64,000 nt of DNA from Plasmodium relictum. Lineage: Eukaryota; Apicomplexa; Aconoidasida; Haemosporida; Plasmodiidae. The position numbers were made by a program, and so were the translations under genes. The notes beneath the pieces are model-generated. The model worked only from the letters and a program-made list of their open reading frames with translations, was not told the DNA's origin and did no database searches. Of the stretch, positions 34,900 to 45,469 are shown one piece after another (position 1 is the stretch's first letter; every line of letters starts with the position of its first letter). Location: contig NC_041690.1 of NCBI RefSeq assembly GCF_900005765.1, forward strand, positions 1,488,001 to 1,552,000. Direction: 5' to 3'.

Positions 34900-36762
34900 A
34901 TGGATGCATTTTGTATTTATTCATCTAACGGTAAACTATTAATTGAACAAACTTTTAATAATAAAATAAAAAATAATCTAGAATATGATTTAAAAGACAT
35001 AATAAGTAGTAAGAAATGTAATAATGATTATTATTTGATTTTAAATAATGAAAATGAAAATCATTTGCTAAAAAAAAATGAAAATAATTTTGTTTATTTA
35101 ATTAAAAAAGATGATTTACTATTTATTAGTTTAAAAAAAAATGAAAATAATCCCATATTAATTATTGAAATGATCCAAGAAATAATAAAAAATTTAAAAA
35201 AATATTTTAACACAGATAAATTACATGAAAATATTTTAATAAATAATTATTCTATCGTAAATTTTTTAATTAATGAAATTTTAGTTCAAGGAAGACCTAG
35301 TTTATTTATTGACGAAATTTTAAAAAGTTTAATCAAAAATGAATTTTCTTTTTTAAATGAAACACTAAAATTTTCTTCTATCCCTAATAATATTTATAAT
35401 ATTATAACTCAAAAAAAAAATAATTCAATAACTAATATGAATAATGAAAATAACATAAATTATAGTTACAGTAATGGAAATTCTGTTAATTCTAGTGATT
35501 CTTCTCATATTTATTGGAGAGTTAGTAATAATTGTGTTTCATCTAATGAAATATATATTGATGTAATCGAAAATGTAAACTGTATAGTTAATAAATTTAA
35601 TAAAATTATACATTATTGTGTTGAAGGTAATATTGTTATTAATGCTACTATTAGTGGATCACCTCTAATTAAATTATATATTGATAATATAGAACTAAAT
35701 AAATGTCATTTCCATTTTACTGTTAACTACTCAAAATTAATTAAGAGAAAAAAATTAAAGAAAGATGAAAATGTTATTTATTTTATACCATTAAGTCATG
35801 AATTTGTTCTTTTACAATATTTTTATTTTCCTTCATTAAAAGAAAATATAGAAAAAAAATTCCATTATGATCTTTCCGAACAGTTGACTGATGTCTTAAA
35901 CTTAAAAAATATAAAATCTTCTCATATTAATAATGATATGTGTGATAAAACAAAAACAAAAAATGTTTTAAAAGAAGATATATGTAGAAAAACTGTTGAA
36001 AATGAAAAAAAAGAATTAAATTCTGATAATGAAAAAGGAAATGAAGAAAACACTTTTGAAATAAGAAATTATAAAGAATGTTATGAAAATAGTAACATGG
36101 AAGAAATTCCTAATAATATAGAATACGAAAAATATGATTATATTAACATAAGTGATACTACTAGAGAAAAAATATTATTTGGGAATAACAATGTAAATAG
36201 CAATGGCGATATAAATTTAAACAATGATAATCATATTTTATTTGAAGAAAATGAAAAATATAAATTACCTCTTAATGTTAAAGGTGACGTTCTTTTTATA
36301 TCAGCTGAAAATATGTATAAAATTAAAATAAACGTAATTTTAAATAATATAAATACAAAAAGCAATAGTAATTTGCTATTAAACAATTATGAAAATATTT
36401 TACTTAAAATTCCAGTACATAATTTTATAAGCTCTATTAATTTCCATTGTTCAGTGGGAAAGCTAAATTACAACGATAAATCAAACTGCTTGTTCTGGTA
36501 TATACAAAGTATTACCGATAAAAATATACCTATATCAGTTAATATTTCTTTATATTTAAAATCTAATGAAAATAGTTATCATTTCAGTCATTTTATTTAT
36601 CCTTCATTTAATTTTGTTGTTTATGCTAGTTTGAAAATTAATGGAATCTCAATTACGAAAAAAAAAATAGAAAAAATTGAAATTCAGAAGAACAAACATT
36701 TGGATATCCGTAAGGGATGCAGATATACTACTTATTTCAATAATATAGAATTTAGAATATAA
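34900..36762 (+). CDS. AP3M: AP-3 complex subunit mu
   Basis: 620 residues, one exon. The medium chain of the AP-3 adaptor recognises tyrosine-based sorting signals in endosome/Golgi to lysosome-like traffic. Residues 1-150 form the longin domain (MDAFCIYSSNGKLLIEQTF). The mu homology domain starts at about residue 205 with YWRVSNNCVSSNEIYIDVIE. It is followed by IVNKFNKIIHYCVEGNIVIN, a FHFTVNYSK block and VIYFIPLSHEFVLLQYFYF, which resembles AP-3 mu more than AP-1/2/4 mu. A charged Asn/Glu-rich insert of about 100 residues (around 340-450) interrupts the domain. The C-terminus, SLKINGISITKKKIEKIEI then GCRYTTYFNNIEFRI, aligns with the LKVNRLDMYGEKY...GVKYVTKAGKFQVR ending of AP-3 mu. The Asn/Glu insert is typical Plasmodium padding. 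Confidence 0.9.
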   Translation: MDAFCIYSSNGKLLIEQTFNNKIKNNLEYDLKDIISSKKCNNDYYLILNNENENHLLKKNENNFVYLIKKDDLLFISLKKNENNPILIIEMIQEIIKNLKKYFNTDKLHENILINNYSIVNFLINEILVQGRPSLFIDEILKSLIKNEFSFLNETLKFSSIPNNIYNIITQKKNNSITNMNNENNINYSYSNGNSVNSSDSSHIYWRVSNNCVSSNEIYIDVIENVNCIVNKFNKIIHYCVEGNIVINATISGSPLIKLYIDNIELNKCHFHFTVNYSKLIKRKKLKKDENVIYFIPLSHEFVLLQYFYFPSLKENIEKKFHYDLSEQLTDVLNLKNIKSSHINNDMCDKTKTKNVLKEDICRKTVENEKKELNSDNEKGNEENTFEIRNYKECYENSNMEEIPNNIEYEKYDYINISDTTREKILFGNNNVNSNGDINLNNDNHILFEENEKYKLPLNVKGDVLFISAENMYKIKINVILNNINTKSNSNLLLNNYENILLKIPVHNFISSINFHCSVGKLNYNDKSNCLFWYIQSITDKNIPISVNISLYLKSNENSYHFSHFIYPSFNFVVYASLKINGISITKKKIEKIEIQKNKHLDIRKGCRYTTYFNNIEFRI

Positions 36763-37012
36763 AAGTAATTAAATAATTATTATTACGCTTAAAATAAAAA
36801 AAAAAAAAAAAAAAAGCAAGAAAGAAAATATAATTTGAAAAAGGAAATGAAAAGGAAAAAGAGAAAATTGGAAATAGATAAAAAAAAAAAAAATGTTATT
36901 ATAAATAATATTTTACAAACTAAATTATAGTATTATATTTTCTTGAAAAGAATTAAAATCATATAACATATAGCTAGCAATTTTTTTTTTTTTTTTTTAG
37001 CTTTTGTTAAAA
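36763..37012. other. Convergent 3' spacer
   Basis: 250 bp of poly(A)/poly(T)-rich DNA between the AP-3 mu stop and the coiled-coil gene stop. No feature. Confidence 0.6.
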
Positions 37013-37784
37013 TTATAGAAACTTTCCTTTATTCAAAATTTTTGATTCTGTTAAAAATTGATAATAAAAAATATACAAGTATATGCATATATATTTAATT
37101 ATTATTAAAAAAAAAAAAAAAAAACCTAATTTGATAGTATTTTCAAGATCCTGAGAATCCTCAACCCTAAATAAGAAAAAAGAAAATAATGAAAAATATA
37201 TAATTTAGACATTGAAAATACATATTACATAATAATTTACTCATTTTTCTTTTTGTAGTTTTTTTCTTTTTCTTTTTCTTTTTCTTTTTCTTTTTCTTTT
37301 TTTTTTTTTTTTTAGAAAAATTGTAAATTTTATAAAATTAAAAATTTATATAATTTTTGTTTTTTATTTTTTACCTGCACATATTCTTGTGAAAATCAAC
37401 ATTTTTATACAAATTAATTATCTCCAAAAACTCTAAAGACTAAAATAAAAAAAAAAAAAAATGATTATTGCCTAAATAAAAGCTTTGAAAATATTTAATA
37501 TTTTATAATGTACTTTATAGGATCTACTAATATTTCCATTTTCCCTCTTATTTATTGGTAAACGAAAAAATAAAAAGATTATTTGAAAAAATAAAATTGT
37601 ATTATAATTTTACTATAATGATTTTACATTTAATTTATTTGTTTATTTTATTTTATTTTATTTTTTTTTACATTTTTCTGTGTTATTCTCATTAGTATCT
37701 CAATAGTAAGTTTTAAATTTTTTATATATTGAAGCATGTCTTCATTAGAATGGAACTCTATTTTATCCTATAATAAGTTTATCA

Positions 37785-37857
<73 letters not shown>

Positions 37858-40131
37858 ATTTTCACTTTTATAAATAATTTATTACTTCCATATGTATTGA
37901 GTTAAAATAATCATTTTGTTTTTCTAAAAATTTTTTTATTTTATCCATTTTTATATTAATATCTTCTAATTCTTTTTCACTTAATAATAATAAAAATAAT
38001 ATATGTGGATATGTTCATAATTATACAATTATAAGAATAATTAATAAAAAAAAAAAACCTTGAAAATACTAGTTTATAGAGCTCATATATATCTTCTGAT
38101 ATTCTTTCTTTTTCCTAATAGTAATTAATAAAAAAATAGAAAAAAAATGAAATCCTTATAAACACAAGAATTAAACCATTTTTATTATAACATTAAGAAT
38201 TTTTTTCTTTAGAATATTTTTATCTTCTGAAAAAGTATTTATAATTTCATTATTTAACATCATATATTCTTTAATAGCATCCTAATGAAAATAAAAAAAA
38301 AAAAAGGAAAAGAAAAATGAAAAAAGAAAAAAGATAATAAAATAAGACAATAATAAATTCATATATTTTTACTTCAAGTTTTTTTTGTGATATTTCTTCT
38401 TCTTTCTGTAATAAATTTTTCTTATTCTCAATGTCTTGGAACTTTTGGTTTATATCATAAATATCTGTTACACCCTTAAAATTAATTTTAAATGAAATAA
38501 ATTAATTTTTTTATAAATATTTTTATTTATACCTATTTAAACTTTTTGCATAACTTTTGATGCATGTATATATTTTTCTTTATTCTGTTTTAATATATTT
38601 TCTTTTTCTTTTAATTTTTTTTTTCTTACTGTCGCTTCTCTCAATTTTGATATAGTAGCATATATGTTACTTGCATTTTCAAAGATATTAGATGCATTTA
38701 ATTTTAGATAATTATTATATAATAAAAAATATATCAGAAGCTTCTTAAATTTTTTTTTTTCATGTATCATTAATGTTATATCTGCATTGTTTAATTTATT
38801 TTTTTTATATTCATTAATCATCTCCCTATATATGTAATAAAAAAAACGTAAGTATATTTCTAGGACAATATAAGATATGAATTTTTATTAAATTGAAATA
38901 GGAGTCGTAAAATTATTTTCAACAACAAAATATATTACCTTCTTATCCTTAATATATTACTATGTTCTTTATTCACATTCATATATTTCAAGATTTCTTC
39001 ATTCTTATTTTTTGCTTTAATTATTTCCTGTTTATTCATATTTTTATATTTATCTTTTAGACCCTTTTTTTTATATTCATATTTTATTATATTTTATTTT
39101 TTTTTTTTTTTTTGTCTAAAATCTCTTTATTTAATTTTTTTTTTTACCACTTTCTTTTCATCAATAGATTTTCTTAAATTTTTGTTTTCCGACATTATTT
39201 TTCTATTATTAAAAAAAGAAAAATGTATATCATATGTATTATAAAATTTTATTATTATTTTTATTTAAATTTTTTTCTTTTTTTTTTTTTATCATTACTG
39301 AATATTATTATATAAATGTTTTTCATTATTTTTTAAACTATTTACAGTTCTTTCTAATGAATTTAAATAAAAATATAATAATTTTTTTTCTTTCTGTTTC
39401 AATTAGAAAAAGAAAAAAAAAAAAAAAGGTATATATTATATATGAAAATAGAATACTTATTTTCAAGAAATATTTAATTTTATTTTTGATAACCTTGACT
39501 CTTTGTAGCATCATTTGATAAGTATACTTAGAATGCTTCAAATTTTCAAATTTATTTAATATTTCTTCATTTTTGGTTTTTAATTCTTCATATCCCTTTT
39601 TTTATTATATATATATATATTATTTTAATTATTTTATAAAAATATTAAAAAAATATTCTTTTTTTTTAATTTATTATTACAATTTTTTGTTGGCCCAAAG
39701 AAATTTTGTTTAATTTTAATTCTCTATTTAATAGTTCTAAGTCTTTCTACATTTAAATAAATAAAACCATATAACTTGACAATGTTTTTCATAATATAGT
39801 ACTTTATATTTTTATTTTTACTTTAGTATGCTCATATTCATTAAATGTAGATTCTCCCTTTTCTTTTATAAAGTTAAATTTTTTTTTAACAGAGTAAACA
39901 ATACCTTCGGTATTTTCATTTAATTTTTCATTATCTTTCTAAAAAAAATAAAAAAATATAGGAATAAAATTTATCCACGTATTCCTTAATTATTCGAAAA
40001 TATTCTAGAATATCATTTAATATTATATTTACATAATAATATTATATACGTTTATTTTTTTTAATTAATACTTTATAAAAGGGAAGTAAATCCTTTAAAT
40101 TAGTTAGTTTATCATTGTTTTGATTTTTCAT
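37013..40131 (-). CDS. Sixteen-exon coiled-coil protein
   Basis: Exons in transcription order: 40131-40072, 39938-39822, 39746-39681, 39595-39494, 39393-39299, 39202-39148, 39063-38939, 38825-38543, 38474-38373, 38281-38192, 38114-38059, 37979-37886, 37767-37672, 37439-37375, 37166-37126, 37047-37013. They join without a stop into 493 residues (MKNQNNDKLTNLKDLLPFYK ... ESKILNKGKFL). Almost the whole length is charged heptad-like helix (Lys/Glu/Asn/Leu/Ile), with no signal peptide or membrane span. The block HSKYTYQMMLQRVKKEKKLL, followed by long coiled coil, recalls axonemal or dynein-docking coiled-coil proteins (CCDC family), but that is a weak resemblance. The donor of exon 8 is GTTTAA, and exons 4 and 7 use purine-rich AAAAAAG acceptors; those joins are least certain. 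It may act in the microgamete axoneme or mitotic apparatus; that is speculation. Confidence 0.74.
37261..37312. repeat. (CTTTTT)n tandem repeat
   Basis: About seven six-base CTTTTT units running into poly(T), inside the intron between exons 14 and 15 of the coiled-coil gene. Confidence 0.8.
37787..37854. repeat. (TA)n microsatellite in a coiled-coil gene intron
   Basis: Pure AT dinucleotide run of about 66 bp occupying more than half of the intron between exons 12 and 13. Confidence 0.9.
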
Positions 40132-40183
40132 TTCTACATTAATCTTATATATTTCTATTTTTATTCATTTTAATTATATAATG

Positions 40184-40243
<60 letters not shown>

Positions 40244-41240
40244 TTTTATTTCTGTCTTTACAAGTATTTAGATTTTATAATTTATTTTGAACAAAAATGT
40301 AATTATATTTTCTTTATAATTTAAAAAATTTTTAATCTTTGATTCCTAATTTTTACGTAAATTTTAATTTATTTTTAAACTTTTTTTTAATAATTATCCT
40401 TTAATAAATAATAAAATATTTTTTTGCATTAAAAATTAGACAGGATAAATAAAAGAAAAAGTAAATTAGTAGACAATATATTATTCTATAGAAAAAAAAA
40501 AAAAAAAATACGTTCTTATTTTTAAAAAATATTTTTTCCTATATTTTTTTTATTATAATTAAAAAATTAATTTAAATCCTATTTCTAGTTTTTTCGAACT
40601 TTTGTTTCATTATATTTTAAAATTTTTTTTATATATTATTCATAAAAGTATTTGTATATATATTTATAAAGGATTTTTATATTTTAAAAATAATAATGTA
40701 TATGATAAAATATATATATATATATATATTCCTAGATAGATTTTTATAAATATATAAAAAAATAATAAAGATAAAAAAATGAAAAAGAAAAAAGAGAAAA
40801 AAAAAAAAGAAAAAATAATAATAAAAAATCCTTTATTATAAAATAAGAACTATATAGTAAAAGATAGAAAAATGAAGAAAAATATATAATTTGAATTTAT
40901 TCTATATGTACTTTTTTTATGTTAGTTTTTTAAATTTTAAAAATTACTAAAAATAATTTTTTTTTTTTTTTTTTTTTTGATTATAAATGTAAATATATAT
41001 ATACGGTAATTTAAATATTTGATAAAATTATAAAGCGACTTCAATGAATATTAAAACAAAATTCTTTTTAATTTTATCTTTTAAAAAATTATAAATATGT
41101 ACATTTTTTTGAAAAGTGTGTAGCCTGTACATAAATGGATATATTAAATTTTAAGAATTTTTATCTTATTAATTTGTCAATTTTGCTAAATTTTTACTTT
41201 CAATTTTTTCTTAAAAATAATAATGTTTAATTTCTTTTTT
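40132..41240. other. Intergenic region, tandem minus-strand genes
   Basis: About 1.1 kb holding the coiled-coil gene promoter (right-to-left) and the allantoicase 3' UTR. A (TA)n run at 40190-40239 lies about 60-110 bp upstream of the coiled-coil ATG. No other gene. Confidence 0.6.
40190..40239. repeat. (TA)n microsatellite
   Basis: TA dinucleotide run of about 50 bp just upstream of the coiled-coil gene start. Confidence 0.9.
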
Positions 41241-42734
41241 CTATGGGGGTGTTGATAAAACTGTTCCAATAACATTAATTTGAGATATACCCCCATCAGG
41301 ATGTAAAGAAATTTTAAAATGAGTTGCAGTTCTTTCCATGAGAGTAAAATTATATTCTAATAAGTTGAAATTAAAAAAAGTTTTTTGCTGATCAGTAGTT
41401 AGTTTACAGGGGGGCAGCTGTAACCAATCGATTTTTTTTTTTTGTAATTTTTCATCTTCTTCAAAAATTCTTTTTTGCTCTAATAAATCTAAAGTAAGAA
41501 TATCAATACAATCTAATAAATAAATCTGAATACATTCTGGATGATCATATTTATAATTTCCTATATCTATTGTAAAATTTTCAATAATGCCTCTAACACC
41601 AAATTTAAAGATAGAAATATTTTCTATAGAATTATAAATAAGTGTTCTTAAAATAATAGGAGGCCTATTAAATAATCTTTTAGTGCAAAATCCTTCTGTT
41701 TTATAAGAGTCTATCATATTTTTAGGATGCCCTTTATATATATCATCACAATGATAATATATTAAGGTGCATCCATTTTCAGGCTTATTTAAAAAAATTT
41801 TTTGTTTTGATATAATTGTATGTTTTTTAAATAAAGATACAAATTCTCCATATAAATTTATTTTATTAATTCCTCCATCTGGATATAAATTAATTCTAAT
41901 ATGTGTCCAAGGTTTAATTAGTGATTGATCATTTATTTTAAAATAATATATTTTTTTTTTGGAAAAGTATTTTAAAAAATCCACACAATCTGCTTGTAAC
42001 AATTCTACCCATGGAGTATTTTGACTTTCTAATAAATCTGAGATAGATTTATCTATTTTATATGATTCTAAAAAATTGTAACTTTTTCTTTTTACAACTT
42101 TTTCATCCTTATCTGTTGTTTCATTTATAATATATTCTTCTTCTTTAATTACATTATCTATTGAACAATTTTCTACAACTTCTATTGATAAATGGGGGCA
42201 TATATCTTCATCAATATTATCAAAATTTAGTTCAATTCCATATATAATACTCGGATATTTTAACTTTAATATTAACCACTCATGACCAACATCCCTTCTT
42301 CTTCTTGTTATCCATCCCGCTTTATCATCAGTCAGTAAATTTTCTGATTTTCCAATAGATTCATCAGTAACAAAAAGAACTCTACTACCGTAATGTTTTG
42401 ACAAAACGTTGTTAAAATTAAAAAAATTTACTTCATTTACACATTCAATTTCTTTAGATGGTATTTTGATACTTTTACTAATTATCCAATTAAAAAAACC
42501 ATTAAAAATGTTCAAAAATTTTTTTTTTTTTTTTTGTTTATAATTTACTTCATCATTATTATTATTATTATCTTCTTCATTTTCATTTAATTTTCTTTTT
42601 TTAGAAATTTTGGTTTCATTTACCTTACATAATATTTTATTTTCTTCATTCATATCTTTGGATTCATTCATTGTATTTTTTTTTTTTTTCTTATTTGAAA
42701 AATTATTTTTTTTATATACTATTCCATTTAGCAT
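41241..42734 (-). CDS. ALLC: Allantoicase-like protein
   Basis: 497 residues, one exon. Allantoicase hydrolyses allantoate to ureidoglycolate and urea in purine degradation. The two tandem jelly-roll repeats of the family are visible. Repeat 1 (about 105-315) has SKHYGSRVLFVTDESIGKSE, GWITRRRRDVGHEWLILKL, and PWTHIRINLYPDGGINKINL. Repeat 2 (about 330-497) has GVRGIIENFTIDIGNY, a CIQIYLLDC strand and ATHFKISLHPDGGISQINV. Each repeat ends in the diagnostic HxxxxxxPDGGI motif. The first 90 residues are Lys/Asn-rich padding (a second Met at 42671 is an alternative start). Plasmodium is not known to have urate oxidase or allantoinase, so the true substrate is unclear. Minus strand, tandem with the coiled-coil gene. 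Confidence 0.92.
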   Translation of the reverse strand: MLNGIVYKKNNFSNKKKKKNTMNESKDMNEENKILCKVNETKISKKRKLNENEEDNNNNNDEVNYKQKKKKKFLNIFNGFFNWIISKSIKIPSKEIECVNEVNFFNFNNVLSKHYGSRVLFVTDESIGKSENLLTDDKAGWITRRRRDVGHEWLILKLKYPSIIYGIELNFDNIDEDICPHLSIEVVENCSIDNVIKEEEYIINETTDKDEKVVKRKSYNFLESYKIDKSISDLLESQNTPWVELLQADCVDFLKYFSKKKIYYFKINDQSLIKPWTHIRINLYPDGGINKINLYGEFVSLFKKHTIISKQKIFLNKPENGCTLIYYHCDDIYKGHPKNMIDSYKTEGFCTKRLFNRPPIILRTLIYNSIENISIFKFGVRGIIENFTIDIGNYKYDHPECIQIYLLDCIDILTLDLLEQKRIFEEDEKLQKKKIDWLQLPPCKLTTDQQKTFFNFNLLEYNFTLMERTATHFKISLHPDGGISQINVIGTVLSTPP

Positions 42735-42743
42735 TTCACATTT

Positions 42744-42796
42744 AAAATATAAATATATAAATATAAATATATAAATATAAATATATAAATATATAA

Positions 42797-42829
<33 letters not shown>

Positions 42830-42830
42830 A
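42744..42830. repeat. AAATATATAAATAT tandem array
   Basis: Short tandem units of AAATATAT/AAATAT, running into pure (TA)n at about 42807-42828, beginning 10 bp upstream of the allantoicase start codon. Confidence 0.8.
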
Positions 42831-44456
42831 ATATTTAAGTACGTTTATTTACATGCATGTCTTTAATAGAATAAATTTCAGTTAACATACATATCTCTTT
42901 ATAAAAATATAAAAAGGAACTTTAGTTTAAATTTTTACAAATTTTTAGAGTATTTTTATTTATTTATTTTTTATATATTTCAATTTTGTTCTATAATCAT
43001 TCTTATTTTTACAATAATAAAAATTTATATTTCTAAGTAGTATGGAATTTCTAATTTGCCTTTATTACTTATTAGAATAATAATTATTATTATTAGCATC
43101 TAATAAAATTATTAATCTCATTTCTATTATTAATATTAGAATCACATCAATTAATTTTACAAAAATTAGTATTCAGGTTTCTAAATAATTGTTTTTAATG
43201 ATACTATTGTTTCTATTAATTTTAGAAATGATATCGTTCGTAATTTATATAATAGACTTACAAAAATCTCAATTTTTATTAAATAAAAATATAAATAAAC
43301 ATAAATCTGTTTAACTTAAAATAATTGTTACTATTAATAGGTGAGCATACCAAATTTTCTTTAATATAAATTCTTCTATAAAAAAAGTAAATATGTATAC
43401 ACATTAAATTAATACCTTTTATACATTTTTACATAATTTTAAAAATTAAAACAAATTCAATTTTCTTTAATTATTATTCATGATAAATAAATATACGTAT
43501 ATATATATGTAGAAATTAAGAGCTTTATAACGATGAATTATAAAAAAACAATTTATGGAAAAGAAGCATATATTTGAAATGACGATACTAAATATCTAAA
43601 TATTCAAAATGTTAAAATTTTTTTTTTTTTCGAAATATATATTCTCAGCAAAATCTGAAATGAACAAAATTTTTACTAGGAAAAGCATTTTTTTTTTTTT
43701 TTTTTTCTTGTGTGTAATATAAAATGATAAAAATAATTTTAAAAAAATAGTAATAATAAAAAAAATTAATGTGCTTATATTTTTAATTTTTTAAAAGAAT
43801 AAATATATGTTTTATTAGAATAGGAAACTATTAATATAACTGTTTTAATAAAAAAAAAAAAAAAAAAATTGTGATAATGATAATTTTTTTACTTTAATAA
43901 TATATATATTCATTTATGTATAATAATAATTAATGAAACAAAATAAAAAAATATAATAATGAATATACTTCTGTTAAGAAAAACATGACAAAATATCGAA
44001 ATAAATATGTAAATATATTTTGAATAATATTGAGTTATGTATATAACTTCAATTCTGAATTGTAATAAAAAAAAGAGTATGTGTTATCATAGAAGGAATA
44101 ATAAACAGATGTAATATAAAATATTAAAAAATTAAAAATTATAACATAGTTATATTTATTAAAATTAAAAGTATTTTTCTTTTCTTTTGTATAGATTAAA
44201 TATATAATAGAGATACTAATTAAATAATTAAATATATAAAATTATATATATATTTGCTTTTAATAAACAGTGTCATCATTCTCATATTAATATAATCATT
44301 GTCTTGATCACTTTATTCGTTGTTCTTTTTATGTATGTATATATATAAAATTGTTATACATACATATTAAAAAAGTTAATTAGAAGAAAAGATAGGAATT
44401 ATATAAAAAAGTAGATAATTTGAAAGAAAAAAAAAAAAAAAAAAAATCAAAATAAC

Positions 44457-44784
44457 CTCTATTTTTAATTGTTCTAAATAAATGTTCTTTTTTTTCTTTT
44501 AAATAATTACATGCTCCTATTATCAATCTGAAATATATATATAAATTAAATTTTGTCTTTTTACATAAAAATGTTATTTGAGATTGCATATTTAAATATT
44601 TATGAGATTTCTTTATTTCTAAGAGATAATTCAATATAAATATATTTGTTCTTATAATATCCTAATAAATTATATAAAATTTGCTAAATTTTGATGCATT
44701 TTCTTTTTTTTTTTTAATATTTTAATGGAAATGAAGTTTTTAAATCAATTATCTAAAATATTATTCTAAGATTGTTATTACCAT
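44457..44784 (-). other. Possible small spliced gene, LYR-motif-like
   Basis: On the minus strand ATG at 44784-44782 is followed directly by GTAATAAC, and an acceptor TTTATTAG at 44662 opens a frame in phase that reads MDIIRTNIFILNYLLEIKK, then a middle part ending IYFR, then LIIGACNYLKEKKEHLFR and TIKNR before a GGTTATTT donor at 44457/44456. The order Y-F-R-L-I-I...L-F-R-x-I-K-N-R resembles Complex1_LYR proteins, small mitochondrial assembly factors, where LYR(L/I)(L/I)R is followed by I-R-x-x-F. TATATTTCAG just before LIIGAC could also be an acceptor from another first exon. A 3' exon was not settled (candidates start near 44300). Tentative. Confidence 0.28.
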
Positions 44785-45469
44785 TTCAGTTAAATTTTAT
44801 TTTAGTATTTTTTTGTGAAAAAAAAAAAGAAATTTTATTATTTAAATAAAATAATATTGGTTTTATATTATTTTATTTAAAATAAAAAAAAAAAAAATAA
44901 ATAAATATAATAAAGATTAATTAATTAAAAATGTCTTAACTATTTTTGGAATATCAAAAAACTAAAAAATTCCATAGTTCTTTTTTCACTTAAGTATAAT
45001 TTAAAGAATAAAAAGTAAAGATATAAAATAAAAAAGGTATGAATATTCTTATTTCATCTAATTTTCTTTTATTTTGTTCTATTCTATTCTATTGTATTTT
45101 TTTTTTTTTTTTTTTTTTATTTCTTTTAAGAAATAATAAATATTTTATGAAATTTCTCATTAAGTTACACATTATATTGTTTTTTATTTTATTTATTTAT
45201 TTTTAACTTAAAAAACTTGTATTCATTTGGAACAAAAAAAAAAAAAAAAATGAGAATTTTTTCTATTTAACTTAAATGTATATATGTGGGCAAATAAGAA
45301 TAAAAATACGAAATAAGTAAAAAAAAAAAAGAAAAAAAAGAAATTAAAATATGAAAAATAATATTAAGACATATAAAAAAGTAAAAATATAAAAATAGTA
45401 TAAATAAAAAAGGATAAAAAAAAAAAAACTCTCTTTGTTTTTTTGGTAAATACATAAATAATATACAAA

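Larger units (their letters stand above)
42735..45469. promoter_or_regulatory. Divergent intergenic region between allantoicase and the B-box gene
   Basis: About 2.7 kb. Two promoters should face outward. A 7-14-bp AAATATATAAATAT tandem array lies directly upstream of the allantoicase ATG (42744-42830). A possible small spliced gene on the minus strand (44200-44784) is listed separately. The rest is homopolymer-rich. Confidence 0.5.
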
